Part shown: positions 35,656-46,830 of the stretch, in pieces
How the letters are laid out: the number at the start of each line of letters is the position of its first letter
How positions within the stretch are numbered: the first letter of the stretch is position 1
DNA from: Cricetomys ansorgei
Taxonomy: Eukaryota > Chordata > Mammalia > Rodentia > Nesomyidae
Length of the DNA: 64,000 nt
Assembly: GCA_026225945.1 (NCBI GenBank)
Contig: JAMJFZ010002307.1
Location: 1,398,001-1,462,000 of the forward strand
Direction of reading: 5' to 3'
The notes under the pieces: generated by a model
What the model was told of the DNA's origin: nothing
Database searches by the model: none
Seen by the model: the letters and a program-made list of their open reading frames with translations, nothing else
Translations under genes and position numbers: made by a program

Positions 35656-36342
35656 TTAGGAACTCACTTAAAACATTAAGAGATTTTTAAAAGATAACTC
35701 ATTTGTGCACCAACTTTATAAGTGATAATGTAGTTTCTAAATGTCAAAAGGTGGGAGTGCCCGCGAGGGTCCCGAAAACAAACATGATAAAACGCCTGAC
35801 TGGAGAAACGGGGTGTCAAGGGAGGGGTGAGGAGGAGGCTCCTAATACTTGTCCAATAAAGTGATCCCAAAGAGGGAAGTCCTCCAGTAATGACATCTCA
35901 AGTGACCTAAGAAATAGTCATTTAAAGTCACCTTTACCGTTCTAGCGTGAGGCCCTGGATTCCATTTCCAGTCCAGAAAACACAGAAGGAAACCATCGCT
36001 GCTATCCTATCAGCTACCGACCTTGGCCCCTTACTGAGCAGACGCCAGCAGTCTGCTTTTTAATGGCGGGTTTTAGTTGTTGGCCCAAGACTGTTAGGTT
36101 TGGATGAATACTTATCATGACATTTGTTCCCATGATGTAAAAAAACAATCTGTAAGAACAGAGTTGGTCTCTTTCCTCCAGGTTTTCAAGTAATGAGCTC
36201 AAGAAAGCTTATTTACAGCTGACCTCCTACTGTGTGACCTGTGCCGGCTTGCTTTGTCCCTTCAGGAATCAGCATTTCAAAGGGTTGGCCTTTTTTTTTT
36301 CTTCCTTGAACCAGATTTGTCTTTTACATGCTGTGGAATCAG

Positions 36343-36794
36343 TCAGGTCTCTGCCTTGTTGGGCAGATAGAGAGAGGAAATCAGCAGGTTGTGTCCGAAG
36401 GCTGGGAACCGCCGGAAGGCCTCCCAGCTGTCCGCAAAGATGTTGTACTTGAGGAACACGCGGTGCTCCAGGCTGGTGGACAGGGTGACGTCCCTGCTCA
36501 TGATGTAGATGCCGTCATTGTGCAGCGCGCACGTCAGGTTCAGGCCAGACTTGGACGTGTTCTCCTTCAGGTACAGCCACTGCCGCGTGACCGTGTTGTA
36601 GGACTGCACGGTGAGCATGTCTTCGCTCTGGCTGCTCCTGCGGTGGGGCCCCAGCTCGTGGAGACACCCACCCACGATGTAGATGGTCTCTTCCACCGAC
36701 ACCATCTGCTGCTTGCGGATATGGACGTCACAGGTCTCAAACAGCGTCCAGAGGTCGGAGGAGGGGCAGTACTGCAGGATGTTCATGTTGCGGT
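36343..36794 (-). CDS. KLHL42: KLHL42 coding exon 3 (terminal kelch repeats, stop)
   Basis: Last coding exon of KLHL42, about residues 344-493, ending SSLYLPNKAET and a TGA stop at 36345-36343. The acceptor is a minus-strand TTTCAG just before the exon; the first bases complete the Asp codon, giving TTRDRNMN across the junction. Visible features are the kelch blade YIVGGC with its long loop rich in Ser, Arg and Gln, the Trp-containing blade motifs WTLFETCDV, RQWLYLKEN and DSWEAFRRF, and a final blade that closes the propeller. The reading frame is intact and strongly conserved in character, so this is a functional gene rather than a pseudogene. Confidence 0.97.
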
Positions 36795-37016
36795 CTGAAA
36801 CACAGAAAGAGGCCTGGTGATGAGCGGCAGGGCCAAGCAGCACCCCGGAGCTGTGGAGGCATCGTTCTCCACACGCGGCGTGGGCCACCGGCAGAAAGGC
36901 CCGGGGTGGGGAAATGCTTCTCCAAGCAGTTGGAGAGGGCTGGTCTGGACTCTCCTCGCTGTCTCCCTCTCCGGCGCTCCCTTCTTGGGAGACCCTCAGA
37001 ACCTCAAAGTCAGAAG

Positions 37017-37100
37017 CCAGGCAAGAGGGCTCACACCTATAATCCTAGCCCTAGAGAAACCGAGACAGAAGGATCACGAGTTTGAGGGCAGCCTGGAAAC
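37017..37100 (+). mobile_element. B1-like fragment
   Basis: GGGCTCACACCTATAATCCT and GTTTGAGGGCAGCCTGG in KLHL42 intron 2. Confidence 0.6.
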
Positions 37101-37969
37101 AGGCAGCTTTGATCTGAACACGACTTGTCTTAGCTGGTGGCTACTGAGATGCTGCAGCCTCAGAGCAAAGCCACTGCTCCTCAGAGAGACACTCTCACCA
37201 AGCCTGCAGCCAGCCTCAGGGACCCTGGCACCGCTACAGCCGACTCTGTACTTCAATGAGAAACTCGGACCATCAGAGGTTTGAACCCCAGTGACCTACG
37301 CTGCCTTACGCAAAATAGAAAACCCACATTGTAAAACTTATTCCTTGGCAAAATATCATCAAGACGAGCCCAGGCCAGGGCCTGAACAAGCAGGATTCAC
37401 AGCACTGAAACAGTGCTGCCTGTTGTGGGGAAAGCACCGTCCAGCCCTTAGAAAATCTCACGAGGTACTGCTCTCCACTACCCTGTGCAGCCATGCGCGC
37501 TGCCCCTAAGAAACCTTCAGCTTCTTTCTTGCTGAAGAGCTAAACTGCCCTGCATGGCAATCCACTGAACCCCAAGACCAGCATAAAGCCCACTAGCCTT
37601 AGACTCTTACCAACGGCCTCAGGCGCCCCACTACACAGAGGGCAGGCCCAGGCCCAGGCCCCAGAGGGTCTGTTCTTGACAACTCCTAAAAAACAGGCAA
37701 AATCCAAAAGCCAGCAAAGTAAGTTTTCCAGGGTCAGGAGGCCCAGCAAAGTCTCAGCTCCTGCACCAAGAGCTGCAGACTCACTCACAGATCTGCCTCC
37801 CAACTGTGGCACCTGAGACACACCAAAGGCCTCACCTGAGGCCTGCTCCTGGTCACGTGAATAAAAGCCAGGACCAGGTGAAAGCCTCATCCGACGCTGT
37901 TTTTAACTAATAGCTATTTTCTTTGAGGAAAAGTATAGTCTCTCTCTAAAAAATAAAATAAAATAAATT

Positions 37970-38155
37970 GCCTGTCATATCAGTTACTTGGGAGGCTGAG
38001 GCAGGGGGATTTCAAGTTCAAGGCTAGCCTGTGCTACAGAACGAGCTCAAAGCTAGCCTGAGATTCTGCCTTGAAGTAAATGTGAAAAGAAGGCCGAGGA
38101 TGTAGAGTGCTCGCTAGCACGCATGAGGCCCTGGGGAGGGTCCCAACAGCGACAG
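37970..38155 (+). mobile_element. B1-like plus ID-like SINE
   Basis: CTTGGGAGGCTGAGGCAGGG, CAAGGCTAGCCTGTGCTACA and an ID-like tail (TAGCACGCATGAGGCCCTGG). Confidence 0.65.
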
Positions 38156-38257
38156 GTTAGAAAAACAGAAAATGACACTGTGAGGTTTTCTCTTTTTAAA
38201 CTGATTTTTGAAGTATTTTAAACAGCTCAGGTTGGGAGCCAGCCCACCACAAGCCCC

Positions 38258-38480
38258 CAGCAATGGACCAGCCCACAGCAACAGACCCTCCCATAGCAAC
38301 AGACCTTTTCATAGCAACAGACCTCCCACAGCAATGTACCCTTCCATAGCAATGGATCCAACACAGCAATGAATCCATCACAACAATGGACTCACCCATA
38401 GCAATGGACTCAACACAGGAACAGACCTTCCCACAGCAGTGGAATCATCCTTAGCAACTGACCCGCCCACAGCAATGGTA
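38258..38480 (+). repeat. 17-18-bp minisatellite in KLHL42 intron 2
   Basis: About 12-13 diverged units built on CAGCAATGGACC and TAGCAACAGACC, spaced 17 or 18 bases apart. Confidence 0.88.
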
Positions 38481-38551
38481 GAATACCACCACCCCACCAC
38501 ACCCACCCGCACCCATCCCACCTGCAGCTACAGGTAAAGAGCTCCACCGTT

Positions 38552-38666
38552 AGGCCTGGCATGATGATGCACATCTGTAATCACTGTACTCACGCTAAGG
38601 CAGGAGGATTGCAAATTTGAGGCCAGCCTTGGCTACATAGTAAGACCTTGTCTCAGAAAGAAAGGG
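38552..38666 (+). mobile_element. B1-like SINE
   Basis: GGCCTGGCATGATGATGCAC, GAGGCCAGCCTTGGCTACAT and GACCTTGTCTCAGAAAG. Confidence 0.75.
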
Positions 38667-39104
38667 GGTTGGCTGGCCTGGACAAACAGACAAGCTTTGG
38701 AGCCAAGTCTGCTTGCAAGCTAGCAGGGCACAAAGACATTACTGGTCCCTGCGCCCACAAGCCTTCTGTCCCTAGGAAACTGCCTTTCTGGTCTGCACGC
38801 AGACCCCTCTGCACATGTCTGCTTACTACAGGCTAGGTAATAAAGATGCTATAGGAGACATCCAAGAGAGCTTGCTTGATCTACCAAGGACGCCTGGCTG
38901 GGTCACAGGACGCCCTGCTGGGTCACCGGGAGGCTGCTCCCCTCACACAGTAGCTGCAGTCTTCCTGGGTCTTGGCAACTACCCCTGTCAGGAGCACTGG
39001 CTCAGGCCACCACCAGGCTTTACATTTAAATGGACTCCTCTGCCCTTTAGGATTGCTAGGATTTCCTTCTAGATTCCTTTCTGTCCTTCCTGTTGTTTGT
39101 TTTC

Positions 39105-39250
39105 TGAGGCGGGGTCTCATTCTCTAGCCTGTGCTCAGCTGTCCGGGAACTCATTATGTAGCCCAGGAAAGCCTCAAATTTGCAGCAGTCCTCCTGCCTC
39201 AGCCACCCTTGTGACAAGATGACAGGGATGGGCTACTACACCTGCTATCT
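39105..39250 (-). mobile_element. B1-like SINE
   Basis: Antisense: GAGGCGGGGTCTCATTCTCT, GTCCTCCTGCCTCAGCCACC. Confidence 0.65.
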
Positions 39251-39975
39251 CCATTTCTCTACTGCCGGGCAAATAACTAAATGTAAAGTGAAGCTTTTCC
39301 AGGGAAAAACCCCTCCCGCCGTGTGGTAGTATGCCGCTTGGACTTCTGGGAACAGTTGGAGGGGATAAAAGAGGGCAGTGGAAGTCAGAGACAGTTAGAG
39401 AAGTTAGAACCTTAGAATCAGAGCTGAGAGTTGCTGCATGGAGAAGCAGGCAGAAATAAGGATAGATAAAATGAGCTAATTGGGTTTTGTTTTGTTTTTT
39501 TAAAGGTACAATTTAGGTCTTCTCAGTAACTGCCGTGCTGGGAGAGGCTAAACCAGAGTGGGAGTTAGTTCAGAGTTAGTTCAGTTCCCCAGACATAGAC
39601 AGTTTAAGACAGCCAGAAAAGGGCTGTAAAGGTTTCTCTTTCCTTCCTATCCTTTCCTTTCCTCCCTAACCCTATGAGCTAACTGAAGTTTTAAAGGTTA
39701 CAAATTAGAAATCTAGCAGCTGGGAACAGAGAGGCAGAGTCAAGTAGCCAGTGAGAGAAAAACTGTTACCATTTAGATACATATTAAGTATGTTCTGAGC
39801 CCAGTCCAAAGGCAAGCAGCCAAGGAACCCACACTCGTTTTTAAAAAAATACCCTTTACATGTAAAAAAGGCATCTACAAAAACCATATCCAACAAAACC
39901 AAATATTATACAAAATATTTAATATTAATTAATTACAACTACAACAATCAAACTCTATTATAAAAGTCATGAACC

Positions 39976-40105
39976 AACCAGGTGTGGTGGCGCACACCTT
40001 TAATCCCAGCAGAGGCAGGTGGATCTTTGTGAGTTCAAGGCCAGCTAGGTCTACATGTAGTGAGTTCCAGGTCAGCCAGGGCAAACAAACAAACAAAACA
40101 CAAAA
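39976..40105 (+). mobile_element. B1 SINE
   Basis: GGTGGCGCACACCTTTAATC, AGTTCAAGGCCAGCTAGGTC, then a CAAA tail; part of the left region is deleted. Confidence 0.85.
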
Positions 40106-40178
40106 TAAGTAATCATTGTTTACTAGAATTTAAAAATCTCTTTTAAGAAGTCAGCAAGATGAGACTTCAACTCTAGCT

Positions 40179-40203
40179 TGGTTTTCTTTCTTTCTTTCTT
40201 TCC

Positions 40204-40239
<36 letters not shown>

Positions 40240-40250
40240 TTCTCTTTCTA
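40179..40250 (+). repeat. Polypyrimidine (TTTC/TC) tract
   Basis: TTTC units, then CTCTGT units, then TC and TTTC. Confidence 0.88.
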
Positions 40251-40687
40251 ACAATTAGGAAGACCTGTTTGAAATGGGGACTACGGGAACTACCAGGAAG
40301 TGCTGTAGCGCCAAGCAGTGAGGACTAGAGAGGATGGCAGCGCCCAGCACTCTCAGCCTAGAACACAAACACCCACCCAGCCCCACCACTGACCGCCCAT
40401 CATGGTCTCTGGCACAGAGAATCCAGGACAGACATCATCCTGGGTGGCCCAAGTGAGGAAGGCACACTAGTGGTGGCTTGTGAAGCTCAAAACACACAAG
40501 AAGGGTTTTCCAGGTCAAAGCTACAACCCGTTTGCTCAGCCAAGGTCATGGAAAAGCCAGGAAATCTACCAGAACAGTGCCACCGGCAGGACTGGGCAGC
40601 TCCTGTGAGGAGAAGCTGGGGCACAAGCGTCAGGTCAGACACGAAGCATCCTGTACCCTCCATCTGGGGGGTCCGAGGCCGAGACGC

Positions 40688-40920
40688 AACGGTGGCTCAT
40701 GCATGGGATCCCAGCACCTGGAGGCTCACACTGGAGGACTGAGCTACCGAGTGTTCCAAGGTAAGACCTTGTCTCAAAACACAAACCAGGGCAGAGGCAG
40801 GAGGATCGCTGTGAGTCCAAGGCCCGTCTGGTCTACACAGAGTGAGTTCCAGGACAGCCAGAGTTATAACAGAGAAGCCCTGTCTCAAAAAACAAAACAA
40901 AAACAACAACAAAAACCCAC
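40688..40920 (+). mobile_element. Two adjoining B1-like SINEs
   Basis: A decayed copy (GGTGGCTCATGCATGGGATC, GACCTTGTCTCAAAACAC) is followed by a clearer B1 3' part (GTCTGGTCTACACAGAGTGA, CCCTGTCTCAAAAAACAAAA). Confidence 0.7.
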
Positions 40921-41571
40921 ACAAACCACATCACCTAAAAGAAAGAAGTGTCTGTAGGTGAACAACCTGGCTAGCTACTTTACTAGAAAAACAGAGACAG
41001 AGATGAAGGATTTGGGGACGGCGGAGACCACGGCTCTCTAGATGTGTGAGGTTGACTGATGGCTGTACCCTAAGCCCCAGGGTGGAAGGTGAAAGAGTAC
41101 CAGCAAATGCAAACTATCTCTTGATTCTCTGTGAAGAAAATCTGATAAATCTCTTATCTTCAGTGGGGGTCTGGGAAGAGCTGGTTCTGAGGGAGAATAC
41201 AGCTCACAGCTTCCAGCGCACTTGCCCTCTGTTGCTGTCTCTTCTCAGATGCACAAATACACAGGCTACCTGCAGGAGGCAGAGCCCCCCAACCCCCGCA
41301 AAAGGCAGGTCCACCTCCTCAACCTCAGCACCCACCAGTGAGACCTTATTTGAAAATGGACCTGTAGCCACATAAGTAAAGATAGTAAACAGAGACGGTT
41401 CTAGATTAGTAGAAACCCAACTGCAAGCATCTTTATTAGCGACAGACACTGACAGAAGCGTCATGAAGACAGGCAGAGATGCGCGGTGTCTCCAGACATG
41501 CAGCTGAAGAGGTGAGGGGCACTACAGCCTTTGGAGCACCCTACTGAAAGCTGTCTCCCTCTTTCTTCCCA

Positions 41572-41678
41572 TAGAGATAAGGTCTACCATCTCCCAGGCT
41601 GGCCTTAAAGTCTTGATCCCCCAGCTTCCACCTCCACAGTGCTAGGATCACAGGGGTGTACCACCACACACAATTCTA
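41572..41678 (-). mobile_element. B1-like SINE
   Basis: Antisense: TCTCCCAGGCTGGCCTTAAA and CAGTGCTAGGATCACAGGGG. Confidence 0.65.
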
Positions 41679-42024
41679 GTTCACCTATCTGAATACTACA
41701 CTGGAGTCTGTCATTTACAAAGTTACAGGTGGTCACCTGCAGCCCGTGTCTCCTTCATACAGTGATCAGCCAGGGCTCTCCAGAGAGCTCTGTCTGCCCC
41801 ATGACACCCTGCCACCACACATCAAACACACCAGTAACTCCACAACCTGACTGTGGCTAAAGGACCCAAGAGTCCAGTGACTCATCAGATGCACAGACAC
41901 AGAAGTAAATCCCCTTAGCCAAGGGACCACTTGGGAGACAGGGAGGAAAACGGATGTAGCTCTTCCCTGAGTCCAGCATCGTCTCTCTCACACAGCCACC
42001 ATGCTCTCTCCCCTGATGCCTGGG

Positions 42025-42335
42025 CTCTCCCTACTAAGCACAGCAGTCAAGGAAACCTGGAACCTCCCTACTATGTACCATAGCAGGAAACCTGGAATCT
42101 CCCTACTACACACAGCAGCAAGGAAACCTGGAACCTCCCTACTATGCACCATAGCAGGAAACCTGGAATCTCCCTACTATGCACCACAGCAGGAAACCTG
42201 GGATCTCCCTATTATGTACCATAGCAGGAAAACTGGGATATCCCTACTATGCACCATAGCAGGAAAACTGAGATATCCCTACTATGCACCATAGCAGGAA
42301 AACTGGGATATCCCTACTATGCACAGCAGCACTAA
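42025..42335 (+). repeat. 35-bp minisatellite in KLHL42 intron 2
   Basis: CTCCCTACTA or its variant recurs at 42029, 42064, 42099, 42135, 42170, 42205, 42240, 42275 and 42310. Units read CTCCCTACTATGCACCATAG then CAGGAAACCTGGAA. Two sub-types are visible: AACCTGGAATCT on the left and AAACTGGGATAT on the right. Confidence 0.93.
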
Positions 42336-42881
42336 GCCTGGGGACGCTACTCCTATAAAATGCCCACCACAGAGAGAAAAGCATACATGGACACTAGAAC
42401 ATGCTGCAGGGGAGCTACCATCTGCTCTAGAGAGTCCCCTAGTGTTCATGCCCTCCCACCCCATGGGACACAGGAACAGGGTCCCAGAGCAAGGCTTAAG
42501 GGTCTCTATCCGGGAAAGCAAAGGCCCAACTCAGCTCTGGCATGGCACTTGTGGGTGGGCCCAACTCTGAGGGGAGAAGGGTACTTAATTTACGCTTCTC
42601 TCCCAAGCAAAGCTGTGACCCAAACCTCCAGCACGGCCAGGTTCCAGGTGCTGACCGCAGGCAGGGTTTCCGGAAGCACAAAGAACGTTCATAGTTCTTC
42701 ATAACTCCCTGTTCCATTTGAGGGGTGTCCATAAGGTCACCAAAGCTCCTTCCTGTCCAACCCACCCTGCCACCAGGGCTCGCTTCCGGAAATAGAGCAC
42801 TTGGTGCATAAATCACACTCAGGCAGTGTTCCCTCTGCCCAGGCCACTGCAGTTTATCAACAGCAATCGACCCCCACTCAC

Positions 42882-43075
42882 CCCGAGTGGTATATCCACC
42901 AATGACGTAAATCTTCCCCATGCACTCGCAAGCGGAGAACTCGGCCAGAGGATTTGGCAGAGGAGCCACGAAATTCCACGAATCCTGCTCAGGATTATAG
43001 CACTCCACGTTAGAGACAGCCTGCCCACCGATGGCATAGAGCTTCGAACTGACAGCCACAAGTTTGAAGTTAGAT
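42882..43075 (-). CDS. KLHL42: KLHL42 coding exon 2 (kelch repeats)
   Basis: Middle coding exon of KLHL42, about residues 279-344. It is preceded on the minus strand by a pyrimidine-rich acceptor ending TTTCAG and followed by the donor GTGAGT. It opens in phase 2 (completing the split Arg codon, then SNFKLVAV) and ends in phase 1 (YTTR plus the G of an Asp codon). Two kelch double-glycine blades are visible, YAIGGQ and YVIGGY, with the spaced aromatic signature VECYNPEQDSWNF between them. These blades form part of the propeller that binds substrate. The length, 194 bp, joins the outer exons in frame with no stop. Confidence 0.97.
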
Positions 43076-43534
43076 CTGAAAGACACAAGCCCACAGGGTC
43101 AGTTCTGATTGTGATGTGGGGAGAGGAAGCTCCAGCAGAAGGTGGAGTGAATTGTTCAGGCCAGAGCCATTCTGCCTGACACCACAGAGGTGGCTTCCTG
43201 CGTGTTACCCTGGTACCCACCACTCCATGTTCTGCAGGGCAGGTATGGGGAATCCACAGACACGAGTAACTGCAAGCAAGCAGCTCCCTGTGACAAGGAC
43301 CAGTCTTACTTATGGGCCTGAGGCCAGGAATCGGGGCACCTGTTATACACTAAACTCAGTTTTCCTCATCTGAAGATTACAAGCCTGGATCCAGCCACAC
43401 CTTCAGACCCAAATGTGTGAATAACATCTGTACTGGACGTGTACAGACTCTCCCCCTTAGGTCACGTAGAGTAACTATCTAAAGAGCGCATTCACTGCAC
43501 CCGATGCAGTCCAGAGATAAAGGACAGGAGAATG

Positions 43535-43890
43535 TCAGAGTTATGTGCAGTCCATTTTGTATGTGGACCTGGAACCAATCCCCAGCCATATTCATGGACC
43601 TCATGTCACTGTGAGCCCCATATCTGACAGAAACAGCTCACAGAAAGATTTTTTTTTTTTTTTTGCTCACAGTTTCAAGGGATTTCAGCCTGTCGAGGTG
43701 GGAAGTATGGAGTAACAGAGCAGTTCATGGTGGCAGGGCCCTGAGGCTGTCACACCACAGTGGGGCAGGAGGCAGAGAGAGGGTAGGACCCAGGCAGCGG
43801 CGAGGTGTGGCCTTCAAATCCGCCCTTTGTGACTACCTTTACCCAGAGAGGCCCACCTTATGAACGCTCCACAGCCTCAGCCGACAGCAT
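43535..43890 (-). mobile_element. Decayed MaLR-like LTR with poly-T, antisense
   Basis: TTGCTCACAGTTTCAAGGGA, TTCATGGTGGCAGGGCCCTG and GAGGCCCACCTTATGAACG match an antisense MaLR-type LTR in KLHL42 intron 1. A 16-T run lies near 43650. Confidence 0.45.
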
Positions 43891-44024
43891 CACCCGCTGA
43901 GGAAGTCCCCAAGACTTGAGCCTGGGGGAGGGGAGGGGAAGAGGGACAGGAACAATTCAGATCACAACCCACAGATGCTAAGAGATGACTACACCTTCCG
44001 GGGGACACACAGGAGAAAAGCACA

Positions 44025-44226
44025 GGCTGGAGAGAGGACTTAGTGGTTAAGAGCACTTGCAGAGCACCCAAGTTCAGTTCCTAGCACCTGTGTGGTAGCT
44101 TATAACCTCCTGTAACTCCAGCTCCAGGATCTGACGACCTCTTCTGGCCTCCTCAGGCACTGGCACCCATGCAGCAGACATTCAGACCGACGACATACAT
44201 TTAAATATTAAAATATATCTTAAAAA

Positions 44227-44296
<70 letters not shown>

Positions 44297-44335
44297 GAGA
44301 AAGAGAGAAAGAGAGAAAGAGAGAAAGAAAGAACA
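44025..44335 (+). mobile_element. B2/B3-type SINE with (GAAA)n tail
   Basis: GGTTAAGAGCACTTGCAGAG, CAGGATCTGACGACCTCTTC and then a GAAA array from 44227 to about 44333, a polypurine tract of over 100 bases. Confidence 0.8.
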
Positions 44336-45799
44336 AAAACCCTTAGCTTTCTTCTCACAGAATATCTAGTTCATTTTTCCTCGGAGAGGAGGCTCCATGC
44401 AGGTACATTCACAGGCGTAAAGGGTGGCCAAGGAGACCCTTAGCCACCAGCAAGGACCTGCACAACTCACCAGAAGGCAGTTCATGCACTCAGTTGCCAC
44501 ATATAAATGGGAGGGCTAAGCTGAACTAATTACACCCCGCAGGCCCGGTATTTTAGAGCATTTATAGATGTGAACAATACGTGTATCAACAGATATTGTT
44601 ACCATCAGCTTCAAATACTAGCTAAGTAAGTAAAAGTTGTTTTGAGGGCGTCCTCACCCCTCTTTAGAGACACACAACAGGCATGCTCACAAGCCAGCAG
44701 TGAGCTACAGCACAAAAGCCAGGCATCCGACAGTCTGGCCCAGCCCCGGCTCCTCATATCTCTGAAGTGGGGGACTCTCACCCCAATGGCTGAACACACA
44801 GGAGATGCAACTACTCACCAACACTCACACTGTTTCTGCTATGTGAAATGAGGGCAAGGGACACAGCCCTGTGTCTAACCCCAAAGCAAGGACTGCTCCA
44901 GGAAGAACGACATGAGGATGGATGGGGCAGAAGCTACAACAAGAACACTGTGTGGGTGACACGACAGCGCAGGGCGGAGGGTAGGAGAGAAGGCTGCAGG
45001 GAGGCCGCGGGAGAGGACAGGTGCCCGGATGCATATGAACTGATGCCATTTTGTTTTCCAAATGTGAGGGTGCGCCCAACGTTCTCCAGCTGGAGCCTCA
45101 GAGCCATTAAAGCCACCCAGCCATGCAGACTCCATCCCGGTGGCAGCGACTGGGGGGGTCCCAGATTCATGTTGCTTACTCTCCCCACTGCCAACGGTCC
45201 TCAACGTTTAACCACGATGCTCTCTCTGCGTGCAGATCTGGTGAACCAGAGGAAATAGCGTTTGTAAACAAGCACTAAATCTTAACCGGCTCAGGCTGGT
45301 TTCACTTCCCACAGGTACACAGATAGTAAATTCTGTAACATCAAAACAGCGTGTGCGATTCATCCAGCATACTCCTCTGTCTTAAGCAAACAGGTAAGAG
45401 GTTTGAGACTGAGCAACAGGCAGCTAAGTAAACAATTCCATCCCTCTAAACCCCACACACGCACGCTCCCGTCAAGAGAAACGTTTATTAATGCTGGGCC
45501 TGCTTGCAGATGGGTAGCCACCTGAAAACAAACCAATTGCTAAATTTAGAGGCGTATCACTGAGGGCTCCAACTCCAAGCTTGCACCACAAAATCTAAAT
45601 ACCACTGCTGAGCAGCTGAGAGACCCGGGACAGTGACTGATGCTCAGTAGATCTGTGCCTCAGTTTCCCTATCTCTGAAGTAGAGACAAGGGCACAGTCT
45701 TCCCTGAGTATGGGGTCCTCATGCCTTAAGCCTTGGTTATTTGGGATTTTTTACTTGTCTTTTGTTTGCTTGTTTGTTTTGTCTTGGTTTGTTTTGTTT

Positions 45800-45920
45800 G
45801 AGACAGGGTTTCTCTGTTGTAACTCTGGCTGTCCTAGAACTCACTCTGTAGACCAGGCTGGACTTGAACTCACAGAGATCCACCTGCCTGTGGCTCCCCA
45901 GGCACCACCACCTGGTGTAC
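45800..45920 (-). mobile_element. B1 SINE
   Basis: Antisense B1: GAGACAGGGTTTCTCTGTTG, ACTCTGTAGACCAGGCTGGA. Confidence 0.85.
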
Positions 45921-45967
45921 CACCTGCTGTACCACCACCACCACCACCCAGCTTTTTTGAGTTTCTA

Positions 45968-46117
45968 AAAAAGATATTTTGTTTATTTTTAATTCCATGT
46001 TTATGGCGGTAAGCAGACAAGTGTAGCAGCCAGCCCGCAGTGGGTGCTGGGAGCTGAGCTCAGGTCCCCTAGGACAGTAGTACGTGCCTTTAACCACTGA
46101 ACCATCTCTCCATCCCC
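45968..46117 (-). mobile_element. B3-type SINE
   Basis: Antisense: GTGGGTGCTGGGAGCTGAGC and CCACTGAACCATCTCTCCAT. Confidence 0.7.
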
Positions 46118-46119
46118 TC

Positions 46120-46322
46120 TTTATTTTTAAACTGCATTTATTTACTGTGTCTTTCTGTGTATATATGTGTATGTATGTGCAACTGCATGCATGTGGGGTG
46201 CACATGCTACAGTGTACACATGAAGGTCAGAGGACAACCTGCAGGAGTCGTTTTTCTCCTTCAACCATGTGGGTCACAGGAGTGGACTCAGCCCTGCACC
46301 CACTGAGCCCCGCTCCAGCCTG
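46120..46322 (-). mobile_element. RSINE/B4-type SINE
   Basis: Antisense: GAAGGTCAGAGGACAACCTG, CAACCATGTGGGTCACAGGA. Confidence 0.6.
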
Positions 46323-46644
46323 AGCCCCAGTGTTTCGCTCCAGGAGGGCTGGCTGCTCAGCACAGCAGATGGCCTCCAGGATCCTGAAGGTTGTGTTCCC
46401 ATCTACAAAGCCCTGACAGCTCACTTCCAGCTTCTGAAAGCAGCTCGCTCATCACTCAGGAGCGGTGAGCGTGGTCCTGAGCCATCGATTATGTCACAGT
46501 TACCTTCCCTTCCTTCATAGCGATCCCTGACAAACTGTGTTCAGGAAGATGACTGTAATACCAAATAAGCCTTCATCTTGTAGCTGTGTATGATTCGCTT
46601 GCAATAAGTCAAAAGCAAGTGAGAAAGATCAGACGCAGCTGCAG

Positions 46645-46830
46645 TCATAGCCTGATCACTACAGACATGAGCTCAGCACACCCGAGGCCCTGGGTTCAAC
46701 TCCCCAGAGCAGAAGCGGGGGGGGGCGAGGGGAGAGCTGCGATTCCACGGGGCTGAGACAGCCTGGGCTACATAGCGAGGGGCCAGGCTGAGCTCTACGG
46801 CAAGACCCTGACTCAAACATACACACACTT
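46645..46830 (+). mobile_element. ID-like plus B1-like SINE, decayed
   Basis: CGAGGCCCTGGGTTCAACTC, a G-rich stretch, then GCCTGGGCTACATAGCGAGG and CAAGACCCTGACTCAAAC. Confidence 0.55.

Larger units (their letters stand above)
31450..36342 (-). other. KLHL42: Probable KLHL42 3'UTR
   Basis: Inferred long 3' untranslated region of about 4.9 kb following the KLHL42 stop codon. Support is the strong poly(A) signal context at 31469-31474 and the largely repeat-poor sequence from 31450 to 34050 and 35400 to 36342. It includes an antisense B1 (35042-35190), a CTGCCCA-type heptamer repeat and a CpG-rich patch. A minus-strand ATTAAA at 36059-36064 could give a much shorter isoform. No transcript data are available to me, so the end is a prediction. 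Confidence 0.5.
36795..42881 (-). other. KLHL42: KLHL42 intron 2
   Basis: Intron between coding exons 2 and 3, about 6.1 kb, with GT and AG ends on the minus strand. It holds B1-like SINEs, two minisatellites (35-bp units near 42030-42335 and 17-18-bp units near 38258-38480), a TC-rich tract near 40180-40250 and no further exon that I can recognise. Confidence 0.9.

Noticed and set aside
36328..36798. 156-codon plus-strand frame
   Set aside because: Antisense shadow of KLHL42 exon 3.
42001..42294. 97-codon repeat protein with YYAP-like units
   Set aside because: It is the intronic 35-bp minisatellite read through; the period is not a multiple of three and the strand is antisense to KLHL42.
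42496..42881. Read-through of KLHL42 exon 2 into intron 2 as a retained-intron tail
   Set aside because: A consensus donor is present at 42881 and the downstream exon joins in frame with the known family sequence; the tail is unlike kelch.
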